A stretch of DNA of 41,185 nt from Nitrospirota bacterium (GCA_015233725.1 JADFXD010000018.1:1-41185), one strand, 5' to 3'; shown: positions 15,532 through 23,987, counted from the first letter of the stretch. Numbers and translations: made by a program. Notes: a model not told the origin generated them from the sequence alone.

Positions 15532-16774
15532 TATTGATAATAGTAGAAGATTTGATTCAGATTTGCCGTTAATTGAGCACAATTATCAGACTCTGTTGTT
15601 TGATAACGAACCGATCCTTTATACAGGAACAAATAAACACGGTAACCGCATATTAGGCTCTTCTGTCGACGAGTGTTATAAAAAAAAGGTTGAGCGATAC
15701 TTCCATACCATCATAGACCCAAAAACCTATAATGACTTTCTTAGAAGAAAAATAACCTATCTTTCAATTATGCAGAAAGCAAAGGATATATTTGTAATTG
15801 ATCAATCATTTGATGGCGACACAATACAGACTTATATCATTAATATTGATGATATCCCTAAAGATTATTTACCATCGGAGAAATCTTTTTGTCCTAATCA
15901 AGAAATACATCCCTCGCTTTCTTTTGCGTTAAAATTAAAAGGAGAACTTGCTGATTTACATTTAGCAGTACCTAAACAACTTGGAATAATTCAAAACTCC
16001 TTTAGTGGTTTGCTAAACTCATCATTTGAAAGCTTGAAAGAATTTATGCAGAAACCTGATATTCGGATTGCTCCATATGCTATAGGTAGTTTTAATATAA
16101 AATTCGATATAATATTAAAAGAGCAACCGTTTGATTTGTTTGAAAATGATGATATGTGGTTGAATTTTATAAATGAGTATATGATATATTGTACCAACTA
16201 CCTCCCAAATGAAGTGGACGCAATTTTCACCCATGATAAAGAGACTCATCATTTCAATAAAATTCTTGAAAGTTATCAAAATCTATTTAATCGTTCATAT
16301 GATAAAATGCCAGATAAAAGAAGAAAAATATTATTAAATGTTATAAGGATTTCAGCTAGTGAATTAGGTGAATTAGCAAAAAATATTGGTACTAACTTTA
16401 CAAGTATTGAAGTAAACAATGTTGAAAATGACATAGAAACTCCTATTGGGATTCTTGACTCCTCATTTATAGATAGTATCCAAAATACAATTGAAATAAT
16501 TGAAGATAAGACTTCCAGGATATACACTGATAAAGAACCTCAAGAATATGAAATTCAAATCTATCATATAAATACTAAGACAAGAAGAGGTAACGCAAAC
16601 ATTCGTCGTAAAGATATTATGTCAAAACCTGAGATAAAAATTTTAGGTGATGATCCTTTAGAAGAAACAAAGTACACCGAAAGCCTACATTTGAGTAAAT
16701 GGATTAAGGTCAAAGGAATTGCAAGAACTGTCGATGACAAAGTTAAATCGATAGATGTAGTATTTGAAACATAG
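15515..16774 (+). CDS. Unknown protein, second gene of the AT-rich cassette (possibly DUF6575-like N-terminus)
   Basis: A 419-residue soluble protein. The first 120 residues (FDNEPILYTGTNKHGNRILG, then YFHTIIDPKTYNDFLRRKIT) recall the N-terminal pattern of the uncharacterised DUF6575 family, with a small beta domain followed by a Tyr/Leu-rich helical part; this is memory of a pattern, not a search. The remainder has many predicted helices (about 140-320) and a C-terminal beta segment (KWIKVKGIARTVDDKVKSID). Base use is strongly AT-rich, as in the partner gene. Two-gene units of this sort between repeats are often defence or toxin-antitoxin cassettes, but nothing in the sequence shows a catalytic motif. 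An ATG at 15524 is an alternative start. Confidence 0.62.
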   Translation: MKTMFDIDNSRRFDSDLPLIEHNYQTLLFDNEPILYTGTNKHGNRILGSSVDECYKKKVERYFHTIIDPKTYNDFLRRKITYLSIMQKAKDIFVIDQSFDGDTIQTYIINIDDIPKDYLPSEKSFCPNQEIHPSLSFALKLKGELADLHLAVPKQLGIIQNSFSGLLNSSFESLKEFMQKPDIRIAPYAIGSFNIKFDIILKEQPFDLFENDDMWLNFINEYMIYCTNYLPNEVDAIFTHDKETHHFNKILESYQNLFNRSYDKMPDKRRKILLNVIRISASELGELAKNIGTNFTSIEVNNVENDIETPIGILDSSFIDSIQNTIEIIEDKTSRIYTDKEPQEYEIQIYHINTKTRRGNANIRRKDIMSKPEIKILGDDPLEETKYTESLHLSKWIKVKGIARTVDDKVKSIDVVFET

Positions 16775-16776
16775 AG

Positions 16777-16787
16777 TAATAGTTCAG
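16777..16787 (+). repeat. TAATAGTTCAG short repeat
   Basis: An exact copy of the element at 5317-5327, 2 bases after the stop of the second cassette gene. It marks the right border of the AT-rich unit. Confidence 0.4.
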
Positions 16788-16836
16788 TCCTATCCTAATT
16801 TACCGTGTGCCATTTTAAAATCGTATAGGAATATAC

Positions 16837-16842
16837 TATAAT
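16837..16842 (+). promoter_or_regulatory. Possible -10 box upstream of the signalling operon
   Basis: A perfect TATAAT about 60 bases before the start of the fusion gene at 16903. At 17 bases upstream there is only TTTAAA, a weak match to a -35 box, so this is a low-confidence promoter. Confidence 0.3.
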
Positions 16843-16902
16843 GTATCATAAGCGATGCAGGAACAATATGCCATAGATGTAATATAGAAGGAGTGATAAC
16901 AT

Positions 16903-18138
16903 ATGCCTATAATATCGTTATTTAGCGGCTGTCATTACAGCAATGAATTTATAGAGGCTGGGTCAATAGAGAGGGCATTAATCAACAAGCTCGGATTGAC
17001 TGCCCTGTTGGAAAGAGACGTGATAGAGGAGACCTCAAGGCGTTTTAACGTCCCCACGAAAAAACTGATGCGGGCGCTCTATCACACCCCGTCGGTCTTT
17101 AATGACTTCACGCATGAAAAGCAGCGCCATCTCGCCTACATTCAGTTAATCCTGGCTGAACGTTTGAGGGGGGATAACCTGCTGGTGAAGGGTTTTGTTG
17201 CCCACCTGGTTGCCGATACTATCTCGCATGTCCTTAAGGTATGCGTCATCGCTGACATACAGTACAGAAAGACAATCCTGATGCAGGCAGAGAAACTCTG
17301 GGAAAAAGAGGCATTGGCCGCCATACAGGGCTATGACAACGAAATTAATCAACTGACCCAGTACCTGTTTAACAAAAACCCGTGGGAACCCTCCCTGTAT
17401 GACATACTTATCCCCCTGGATAAGGTCTCTCTGGAGGAGGCGTTGACCATAATCTCGGAAAACCTCCAAAAGGACGTCCTGCAGACAACACCGCAATCCC
17501 AACAGGCCGTGGAGGACTTTATCCTTGCCTCGCAGGTAAACCTGGCGCTCGTTGAGGAAGGACACGACGTCAAGGTCAGCGCCTCCAAGGGTGATGTCCT
17601 CATCACGATAGACAAACACACCCTGCGCCTCAAGAAACTCGAGGGCGACCTGATCAGGATCGCACAACCCCTGCCAGGCGTAAAGAATGTATCAACCACC
17701 ACCGGACCTGGTTTTAACGATGCCATCTACAGGCGATACAACTTTGAACTGCCCTCAAAGGTACTGCTCGTCGATGACGAAAAGGACTTTGCCCTGACGC
17801 TGTCCAAGCGCCTGCATATGCGCGACATCGGCACTGCAGCGGTGTTTAGCGGGGAGGATGCCCTGAGCTTCGTTGACGACGAAATGCCCGACGTCCTGGT
17901 GCTCGACCTCAAGATGGACGGCATGGATGGCATGGAGGTCCTGCGCAGGGTCAAACAAAAGCACCCCCACGTGGAGGTTATCATACTCACCGGGCACGGC
18001 ACTGATAAGGACAGGGATATGGCCAAAGAACTTGGTGTGTACGCGTACTTTGAAAAACCCGTGGACATTGACAATCTGCTGACCGCCCTGAAAGAGGCCA
18101 ACACAAAGGCAATCAGCGCAAAACTCCTGCATCGATAG
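16903..18138 (+). CDS. Cytidylate-kinase-like / BON-like / receiver fusion protein
   Basis: A 411-residue, three-part protein. Residues about 1-190 follow the pattern of the cytidylate-kinase-like family (an N-terminal PIISLFSG strand, a KLGL...RDVIEETSRRF helix, and NLLVKGFVAHL...KVCVIADIQYR). The phosphate-binding loop is lost, however: GCHYSNE stands where GxGGxx is expected. Residues about 190-275 resemble a BON domain (SASKGDVLITIDKH, LPGVKNVSTTTG). Residues 284-400 are a receiver with acidic residues in LLVDDEKD, phospho-acceptor D335 (VLVLDLKMDGMDG) and K in FEKPVDID. It is probably a response regulator whose N-terminal domain binds a nucleotide or a partner without kinase activity. 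It heads an operon of kinases and receivers. The receiver call is firm; the N-terminal ones are moderate. Confidence 0.78.
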   Translation: MPIISLFSGCHYSNEFIEAGSIERALINKLGLTALLERDVIEETSRRFNVPTKKLMRALYHTPSVFNDFTHEKQRHLAYIQLILAERLRGDNLLVKGFVAHLVADTISHVLKVCVIADIQYRKTILMQAEKLWEKEALAAIQGYDNEINQLTQYLFNKNPWEPSLYDILIPLDKVSLEEALTIISENLQKDVLQTTPQSQQAVEDFILASQVNLALVEEGHDVKVSASKGDVLITIDKHTLRLKKLEGDLIRIAQPLPGVKNVSTTTGPGFNDAIYRRYNFELPSKVLLVDDEKDFALTLSKRLHMRDIGTAAVFSGEDALSFVDDEMPDVLVLDLKMDGMDGMEVLRRVKQKHPHVEVIILTGHGTDKDRDMAKELGVYAYFEKPVDIDNLLTALKEANTKAISAKLLHR

Positions 18139-18150
18139 AGATTGAGAATT

Positions 18151-18253
18151 AATGGGTCAAGGGCACTGGTGCCCTTGCAGGGGAGTCAAGAGGGGGCGGA
18201 GCCGCCCTCTTGCAGGGGGCAAGGGGACGGAGTCCCCAAGTCTTCTTCTTTTC
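18151..18253 (+). repeat. Dispersed GC-rich repeat, full copy with extra hairpin
   Basis: GGGTCAAGGGCACTGGTGCCC, TTGCAGGGGA, then GAGGGGGCGGAGCCGCCCTC, a second TTGCAGGGGGC, a further GGGGACGGAGTCCCC hairpin and a CTTCTTCTT tail. It sits within the signalling operon, between the fusion gene and the kinase gene. Confidence 0.88.
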
Positions 18254-18275
18254 TTGTATATAAGCAGGTACTTAT

Positions 18276-20069
18276 ATGGGAAATGGTTTTTTAAAGACGC
18301 TCAAGGGCATACTTATACCGGAGACTATAGAGCAGAGTCCATCCAGATACAAGCGGATAAAGCTCTCTATCACCGTCATGATGGTATCCATCTCGTTGTT
18401 GTTGATAGGCATCCTGTTGGTAATAAGCCGGATGTGGTTACAGAACTTCTTAAAGGAAGAGACGTACAGTCAATTAACGTGGCAGATGGAAAACATCAAG
18501 GACAGTGTGGAGTACTTTGTGAGGGTAAAGCTCTCAGCCTTAAAATTCATAGCCTCTCAGCGCTCTTACGAGGAGCTGATAGAGCCAAAGGTGTTATATG
18601 CCTGCTTTAACGACTTCAAGAGGGAGTTTGGCGACGTCGTAGACCTCGGCGTCATTGACTCAAACGGCGTGATGAACACATATGTGGGGCCTTACAAGTT
18701 AAAGGGCAATAACTACACCGAGCAGGAGTGGTTTCAAAAGGTCATGGCTCAAGACGTCTACGTCAGTGAGGTGTTTATGGGATACAGGGCAGTACCGCAC
18801 TTTGTCATTGCCGTAAAAAAGAACATCCCCCACAAGCATGTGGGAAACGACTTCTATATACTGCGCGCCACTATCGACATCGAGACCCTAAAGGGCCTCG
18901 TTACCGCGCTGAGACTAAAAGAAAACGATGACATCTTTATTGTCAACCACAAGGGGATACTACAGACCCCATCCAGGCTCTTTGGCGAGGTGTTGGGTAA
19001 ATACAAACCCACCATCCCCGTGACACAACAGGGGATCACAATCGTGGATGCCAATCTGCCAGATGGCAAGGCGGCCATCTTTGGCTACGGCTACATAAAG
19101 AGCTCTCCCTGGATACTCGCAGCCGTCATACGACCCAAGGTGGATGCCGCTATTGCCAGATTCTTCCTCAAGGAGCTGCTGTCGGTCTTTATCGTTTGCA
19201 TCTTATTGGTATGGGCTATAACCATGCGCATATCGCACGTCATGGTCAACTGGCTCAAAGAGGCAGACCAAAAGAGGGAAAACGCCTTGACCGAAATAGA
19301 GCACTCCTCAAAACTGGCCTCTATCGGCAGACTGGCCGCCGGCGTCGCCCATGAGATAAACAACCCACTCTCGATAATCAGCCAGAATGCCGGACTGATG
19401 AAGGACATCCTCGACATGAGTTGTGAGTCGATGGAGGCAGATAGATTTAGGTCATTCATTGACGAGTTAAAGAATAAGGAAAAGTTTAAACACCTCTCAA
19501 ACGGCATAATAGACGCTGTGAACCGATGTCGCACGATCACGCACAGGCTCCTTGGCTTTGCCCGTCGCATGGATGTCTCATACGAAATCATAGACGTAAA
19601 CGACACCGTCAGCGAGGTCATCGGCTTTCTGGAAAAGGAGATCCTATTTGGGGACATCCAGCTAGTAAAGAACTTCAACGACCAGATACCAAGCATCACA
19701 ACCGATAAGGGACAACTTCAACAGGTGCTCTTAAACATAATCAACAACGCCATCGATTCCGTCCAGAGGGGTGGCGTCATCGAGATATCCACCTACTTGA
19801 TGGAGCCTGACACCCTGTGTATCTCCATCAAGGACAACGGACAAGGTATACAGCCCGAACACCTGTCACACATCTTTGAACCATTCTTCACCACCAAGGG
19901 CAAGGACAAGGGCACGGGGCTGGGGCTCTCCATCTCCTATGGAATAGTGAAACGCCTCGGAGGCAAGATCGAGGTGAAAAGCCTCCCCTACAAAGGCTCA
20001 AACTTTATTATAGAGTTACCTGCTAAAATACGTAAAGACTATAAGGAGGAACTTGATGGCACAGATTAA
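18276..20069 (+). CDS. Membrane sensor histidine kinase with Cache-type sensor domain
   Basis: A 597-residue kinase. TM1 is about 30-55, an extracytoplasmic dCache-like domain spans about 60-290 (LGVIDSNGVMNTYVGPYKLK and FIVNHKGILQTPS are typical), and TM2 is about 296-318. The DHp helix has phospho-acceptor H359 (AAGVAHEINNPLSII). The ATPase domain has NIINNAIDSV, DNGQGI, FEPFFTTK and GTGLGLSI boxes, all intact. It should sense a small molecule outside the membrane and phosphorylate the receiver encoded next, whose start overlaps its end by 14 bases. The ATG is preceded by GCAGG. The gene follows a dispersed repeat, so expression may depend on readthrough from the fusion gene. Confidence 0.93.
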   Translation: MGNGFLKTLKGILIPETIEQSPSRYKRIKLSITVMMVSISLLLIGILLVISRMWLQNFLKEETYSQLTWQMENIKDSVEYFVRVKLSALKFIASQRSYEELIEPKVLYACFNDFKREFGDVVDLGVIDSNGVMNTYVGPYKLKGNNYTEQEWFQKVMAQDVYVSEVFMGYRAVPHFVIAVKKNIPHKHVGNDFYILRATIDIETLKGLVTALRLKENDDIFIVNHKGILQTPSRLFGEVLGKYKPTIPVTQQGITIVDANLPDGKAAIFGYGYIKSSPWILAAVIRPKVDAAIARFFLKELLSVFIVCILLVWAITMRISHVMVNWLKEADQKRENALTEIEHSSKLASIGRLAAGVAHEINNPLSIISQNAGLMKDILDMSCESMEADRFRSFIDELKNKEKFKHLSNGIIDAVNRCRTITHRLLGFARRMDVSYEIIDVNDTVSEVIGFLEKEILFGDIQLVKNFNDQIPSITTDKGQLQQVLLNIINNAIDSVQRGGVIEISTYLMEPDTLCISIKDNGQGIQPEHLSHIFEPFFTTKGKDKGTGLGLSISYGIVKRLGGKIEVKSLPYKGSNFIIELPAKIRKDYKEELDGTD

Positions 20070-20463
20070 AGTACTCTTGGTGGATGACGAAAGGGACTTT
20101 GCCACCGCCCTCTCTGAGCGATTACGCCTTAGGGATTACGACGCACGGGCGGTCTTTGACATAAACGGGGCATTTGCGGCCATGACAGACGCCCACCCCG
20201 ACGTGGTGCTCCTCGATCTCAGGATGCCAGGCATGGATGCCCTGCAGATATTTAAACGCATCAAGGAGCATAGCCCAGAGGTCGAGGTAATAATCGTATC
20301 GGGACAGCTGGCCAGCAGCAGCGCCGATTTAGAATTAAAGGGGCTTGCCTTCGATTATATCGTCAAACCCGTAGAGATCGATGAGGTGACCAAAAGGATC
20401 AAACAGGCCTACAGCCAGCGCCTCAATAACATCCAGAGGAATCAGACGCTAAATGGACAATAA
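20056..20463 (+). CDS. Single-domain response regulator
   Basis: A 135-residue receiver with the D10/D11 acidic pair, phospho-acceptor D54 (VVLLDLRMPGMD) and K in DYIVKPVEIDE. AAGGAGG lies 6 bases before the ATG at 20056; a TTG one codon earlier is less likely. There is no output domain. It overlaps the ends of both neighbours, and the upstream kinase is the natural phosphodonor. Its first 60 residues are close to the receiver of the fusion gene at 16903, suggesting duplication. Confidence 0.9.
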   Translation: MAQIKVLLVDDERDFATALSERLRLRDYDARAVFDINGAFAAMTDAHPDVVLLDLRMPGMDALQIFKRIKEHSPEVEVIIVSGQLASSSADLELKGLAFDYIVKPVEIDEVTKRIKQAYSQRLNNIQRNQTLNGQ

Positions 20464-21154
20464 AAAGGAGACACAAGACATGGATGACGTGTTTACAGAC
20501 ACCCATTCAACCTTTATTGCAAGGACGCTCTCGCAGTTCACGCACGAGTTAAACAACCACATGGCCATAATCAAGGAGTCTGCCGGTCTCATCGGGGATA
20601 TCCTGGCCATAAGCGAAGGTGATATCTCCAGTAGCCAAGGGCAGTTGATGGATATTGTCCATTCAATCGATGGACAGGTAAAGACCTCAACACGGCTCAT
20701 CGGGATATTAAACCGCTTTGGACACAGGATGGACAGCCACTGCTGTCTGTTTAACGTCAACGAGGCACTGGATGAGATACTGTCTCTAACGGCAAGGCTG
20801 TTTACCACAAAAGGCGTCAAGATTGAGGCAGACCTTGACCCGGCACTGCCCAGGATCGTTAACGCATCAGCAATACTGCAACTGCTGTGCTTTACCATCC
20901 TTTTTAACATGCAGCAGAGGCTCAGTAAGGGTAGTCTGATAACTGTCAGGACGGCTCAACTACAGGCGGAAGGCCTCGTCTGCATTGAGATATTGACCAT
21001 AGAAAAATTTATGGGCAACTGTGAGACAAAAGATACTTACCCAAAACACGTGCAACAGGTTATAATAGACAGGCTTGGCGCTATAGTCAAGTACAACGAA
21101 GATGAGTGGGAGGCAGTCATCACGCTGCCGCTATCTAGAGACAAAGGAGTTTGA
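20453..21154 (+). CDS. Histidine-kinase-like protein with degenerate ATPase domain
   Basis: A 233-residue soluble protein. It keeps a DHp-type helix with H31 (FTHELNNHMAIIKESAGLI), very like the H box of the kinase at 18276 but with NNH instead of NNP. The second half aligns loosely to the ATPase domain start (ILQLLCFTILFNMQQRLSKG), yet the N-box asparagines are replaced, and no DxGxG, FxPF or GxGLGL box exists. It therefore probably cannot bind ATP. It may act as a phosphotransfer intermediate between the two flanking receivers, or as a phosphatase. It lies between two receiver genes, overlapping the first by 11 bases. Confidence 0.75.
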   Translation: MDNKKETQDMDDVFTDTHSTFIARTLSQFTHELNNHMAIIKESAGLIGDILAISEGDISSSQGQLMDIVHSIDGQVKTSTRLIGILNRFGHRMDSHCCLFNVNEALDEILSLTARLFTTKGVKIEADLDPALPRIVNASAILQLLCFTILFNMQQRLSKGSLITVRTAQLQAEGLVCIEILTIEKFMGNCETKDTYPKHVQQVIIDRLGAIVKYNEDEWEAVITLPLSRDKGV

Positions 21155-21167
21155 CAGGACATTACAC

Positions 21168-21542
21168 ATGCAACATTTAAGCGTACTGGTTGTAGATGAT
21201 GAGAACGGTTTTGCTGACATCCTCGTGCAGCGGTTAAATATACGGGGATTCATGGCACATGCCGTCTATGGAGGGCAACAGGCCATCGACTTTGTCAGGG
21301 AGGACATTCCTGACGTCATCCTGTTGGACGTTAAGATGCCACTTATGAGCGGCATAGAGGTACTAAGGCACATAAAACAGCAATACCCCTCGATAGCGGT
21401 AATTATGCTGACAGGCTACAGCTCGCTCAACGATGACCAGGAGGCCTTAAGGCTTGGGGCGTTTGATGTCCTTAGAAAACCGCCTGAGATAGACGTCATT
21501 GTAGAGACACTGAGGCTTGCGTGCAAACAGAATCCTGCCTAA
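21168..21542 (+). CDS. Single-domain response regulator
   Basis: A 124-residue receiver with D10/D11, phospho-acceptor D54 (VILLDVKMPLMSG), T in VIMLTGYSS, and K in VLRKPPEIDV. I prefer the ATG at 21168, which opens right at the receiver fold; the longer frame from 21102 would begin inside the previous gene and add 22 residues unlike a receiver. The ribosome-binding site is weak, so translation may be coupled to the upstream gene, which ends 13 bases earlier. It is the third receiver of the operon and has no output domain. Confidence 0.87.
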   Translation: MQHLSVLVVDDENGFADILVQRLNIRGFMAHAVYGGQQAIDFVREDIPDVILLDVKMPLMSGIEVLRHIKQQYPSIAVIMLTGYSSLNDDQEALRLGAFDVLRKPPEIDVIVETLRLACKQNPA

Positions 21543-21557
21543 GGCAATGGAGTGAAT

Positions 21558-22517
21558 ATGGCATTTCTCAATAGATTGATATTATTTGCATACTACCTAT
21601 GGAATCTCCTGCCGTTGATAGAGCGGATTCGCCCCCTACGGTTGCGGGACAAGATAGACGTAAGGGGGCTTAAATACACGCTAAAGGAGCTGGAGAAGGT
21701 CTTCCCATCCAGGCACATAAAGATCAGAAAGAAGAAGGTCTTGATCTTTTCCGGCTTTGGTAATTTCAAGGAGGTAAAGGTAGAGGGCAGCGACATCACG
21801 GTATATGGCGGAATTATCCTGAAAAACCGTATTGTCTCGCTTAAGGATAAGAGGTTGAACATACAAAAGGTCGGCGAGAAGGTACTCAGCGATGGCTCCC
21901 TGTGGGTAGAGAACACCTTGTTCATGGGTAATATTGGCACCCTGAGCAATCTCAATATAGTCACAAGCGGCATTATAAACGGGAGTATCGAGAGAGTTGG
22001 CATGATGTATATCCGCGAGGGGATGTTTAATGGTACAGTGGAGCATGTGGAGAAATGGGTACACGTCGCCCACCACAACGGCTTCATACGCGGGGAGATA
22101 CACCACATCGGAGAGACCCTGTTCCTGGACAACGGCATATTTACCACTGACCGGTTGCCGATGATAGCCGGCGGCTACATGATCATCAAGGATGGTATAC
22201 TGCAAGACAGTAGCGGTCAACCCTGGGGGTGGGACAAGATAGCCGAGAACATCGGCGACCTGCAGGAGGACCAGGAGATATTCCTCTTTGGCTCCGACGG
22301 ACACGTCCTGATGGGCGGTAAAGCCAGGAACATCCTTTTTAGGGAGAGCATCAACACGTTTTCAAGACACAAGACAGAGAACCTCATATCATCCAACAAG
22401 TTCTATCGTCTGAGAGACGGCAAGCTGCAACAGGTCACATTGAAGATATCATCCAATCAGGATACGGACGTATCCCTGGCCAAGTATTTCTCCTACGTGA
22501 GATTGGAGATCGTGTGA
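21558..22517 (+). CDS. Unknown beta-repeat protein of the signalling operon
   Basis: A 319-residue protein I cannot assign. The N-terminus has one hydrophobic stretch (FLNRLILFAYYLWNLLPLI) that could anchor it to the membrane, followed by a basic segment (KIRKKK). Residues about 60-220 show an irregular series of short beta strands with glycine turns (for example TSGIINGSIERVGMMYIREG, then NGTVEHVEKWVHVAHHNGFI), as in beta-helix or bactofilin-like proteins. No catalytic motif is seen. I chose the ATG at 21558 after GGAG, instead of a GTG two codons earlier. It is 15 bases after the last receiver gene, so it is probably the output or a structural partner of the operon. Confidence 0.65.
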   Translation: MAFLNRLILFAYYLWNLLPLIERIRPLRLRDKIDVRGLKYTLKELEKVFPSRHIKIRKKKVLIFSGFGNFKEVKVEGSDITVYGGIILKNRIVSLKDKRLNIQKVGEKVLSDGSLWVENTLFMGNIGTLSNLNIVTSGIINGSIERVGMMYIREGMFNGTVEHVEKWVHVAHHNGFIRGEIHHIGETLFLDNGIFTTDRLPMIAGGYMIIKDGILQDSSGQPWGWDKIAENIGDLQEDQEIFLFGSDGHVLMGGKARNILFRESINTFSRHKTENLISSNKFYRLRDGKLQQVTLKISSNQDTDVSLAKYFSYVRLEIV

Positions 22518-22584
22518 CATCCAGAAATAAACCCTCCATTTTTTTATTTCTTCACCCTGAACTATTAAACTGAAAGGAGGGACA

Positions 22585-23499
22585 TTGGAAGACTTGGTTG
22601 CCAAGGCAGAGATCCTCATAGAGGCGCTGCCATATATAAGGAATTTTTACAGGAAGACGTTTGTCATCAAGTACGGTGGTTCTGCTCAGAGCAGGGATGA
22701 CCTCAAGGAGTTGGTTGCCGGGGATATCGTCCTGTTTAACTATGTGGGGATAAACACCGTGATCGTCCACGGTGGCGGTCCGCAGATAACGACAATGATG
22801 CAGCGGTTTGGAAAGCAGCCTGTCTTTGTCGATGGTCACAGGGTCACAGACGCCGAGACTATGCAGATTGTGGAGATGGTGTTGGGGGGAGCCATAAACA
22901 AGGAGATCGTTTCGTTGATCAACCGTCACGGGGGTAGGGCAGTGGGGCTAACCGGCAGGGATGCCTCATTCATCAAGGCGAGGAAGAAGACAGGCGGCCA
23001 GGAGCGTCCCCCCAGCGACCGTAGGGAGCGAGCTGATCAATTGCCAGGGGTAGCGACAAACAACATTGACCTTGGTCTGGTTGGCGAGGTGCAGGACGTG
23101 GATGTCTCGATCCTAACGACACTTATCGCCGGGGGGTTCATACCGGTAGTGGCCCCAATTGGCTCTGGCGCTGACAAGGAGGCGCTTAACATAAATGCCG
23201 ACCTGGTGGCCTCGGCCATTGCCTCAGCCCTGGAGGCGGAGAAGCTTATCCTCCTGACCGACGTACCGGGGATCCTCGATAAGGATGGCGCTATCATATC
23301 CACGCTCAGGGCCGGCGACTTCCAGAGGCTTGCCTCAGAAGGCACCATTAAGGGAGGGATGCTGCCAAAGGTCCAGGCCTGCCTCCAGGGACTCCACAAC
23401 AAGGTAACAAAGACACACATCATCGACGGTCGCAACCCACACTGTCTGCTGCTGGAGATATTCACTCAAAAGGGCGTGGGCACCGAAATCGTCCTTTAA
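22585..23499 (+). CDS. argB: Acetylglutamate kinase, with a repeat-derived insertion
   Basis: This enzyme phosphorylates N-acetylglutamate with ATP, the second step of arginine synthesis. The 304-residue protein has the nucleotide-binding [10 protein letters not shown], substrate-binding [10 protein letters not shown] and [12 protein letters not shown], and [15 protein letters not shown]. The start is TTG, with AAAGGAGG 4 bases before it. Between IKARKK and IDLGLVGEV, residues 136-160 ([20 protein letters not shown] and following) form a loop longer and more polar than usual. Its DNA matches two dispersed repeats of this window, so it looks like a tolerated insertion. No other arg genes are adjacent. 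Confidence 0.95.
   Translation: MEDLVAKAEILIEALPYIRNFYRKTFVIKYGGSAQSRDDLKELVAGDIVLFNYVGINTVIVHGGGPQITTMMQRFGKQPVFVDGHRVTDAETMQIVEMVLGGAINKEIVSLINRHGGRAVGLTGRDASFIKARKKTGGQERPPSDRRERADQLPGVATNNIDLGLVGEVQDVDVSILTTLIAGGFIPVVAPIGSGADKEALNINADLVASAIASALEAEKLILLTDVPGILDKDGAIISTLRAGDFQRLASEGTIKGGMLPKVQACLQGLHNKVTKTHIIDGRNPHCLLLEIFTQKGVGTEIVL
22997..23032 (+). repeat. Two repeat fragments inside argB
   Basis: 22997-23009 is GCCAGGAGCGTCC, identical to the optional module of the large dispersed repeat. It is followed directly by the 22-bp repeat at 23011-23032 (CCCAGCGACCGTAGGG then AGCGAG), three mismatches from the copy at 28713. Together they encode most of the extra ArgB loop, in frame. Confidence 0.65.
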
Positions 23500-23521
23500 T
23501 GCCAGAAAGATTATAGATAAA

Positions 23522-23552
23522 AGGGGTCAAGGGGACCGGTGCCCCTTTTGAC
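23522..23552 (+). repeat. Dispersed GC-rich repeat, truncated copy (first hairpin only)
   Basis: AGGGGTCAAGGGGACCGGTGCCCC is followed by TTTTGAC. Only the first hairpin module is present, directly after argB; with the following T run it could act as an argB terminator. Confidence 0.75.
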
Positions 23553-23635
23553 TTCATCTCTGGACCAAGAAGGATGTCCACACCGCTGAAACGTTTAAAG
23601 GGAATGACCGACTCCTTGACACAGGCCAGAGTTCT

Positions 23636-23980
23636 TCAGGTTAGGGTTTGATGTTTGGAAGCCCTGGGCAATGTTTTAGCTATCTTGTTGCTAACCATTT
23701 TTGTCTTTGAATGGTCAGCCCCGTAGACAGATTCAAGAATGTTTAGAGCTTTCTGGTAAAACTCAAGTGCTTTCTCTTTCTCTCTTAACTCATCCCAGAC
23801 GCTACCTATATTGTTATAATCTCTGGCTACATAATGATGGTTGTCTCCATAAACAGCCGTGTCAATTTACAACGCATGTTCAAATAACGCAAGCGCTTCT
23901 TTTTTTTGGCCTAATTCATACCAGACGTTTCCAATACTGTTGTATTCTCTTGCCACATTATAGCGCGTTTCGATCGTATG
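23636..23980 (-). pseudogene. Tetratricopeptide-repeat protein, truncated with an internal stop
   Basis: The minus strand encodes two consecutive TPR units: NVAREYNSIGNVWYELGQKK, then, after EALALFEHAL and an in-frame TAA near 23872, YVARDYNNIGSVWDELREKE with KALEFYQKALNILESVYGAD. The frame then closes at the TGA at 23636-23638. The spacing (YG.DH...A..YNNIG) is that of the kinesin-light-chain-like TPR_10/TPR_12 repeats common in bacterial multi-TPR proteins. The 5' part is missing where a dispersed repeat and an IS remnant begin (about 23988). It is a 3' remnant of a larger gene. Confidence 0.75.
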
Positions 23981-23987
23981 CAATACA

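Noticed and set aside
18152-18610. 152-codon frame overlapping the start of the Cache kinase
   Set aside because: It starts in a dispersed repeat and overlaps the kinase in another frame; the kinase has clear domain matches.
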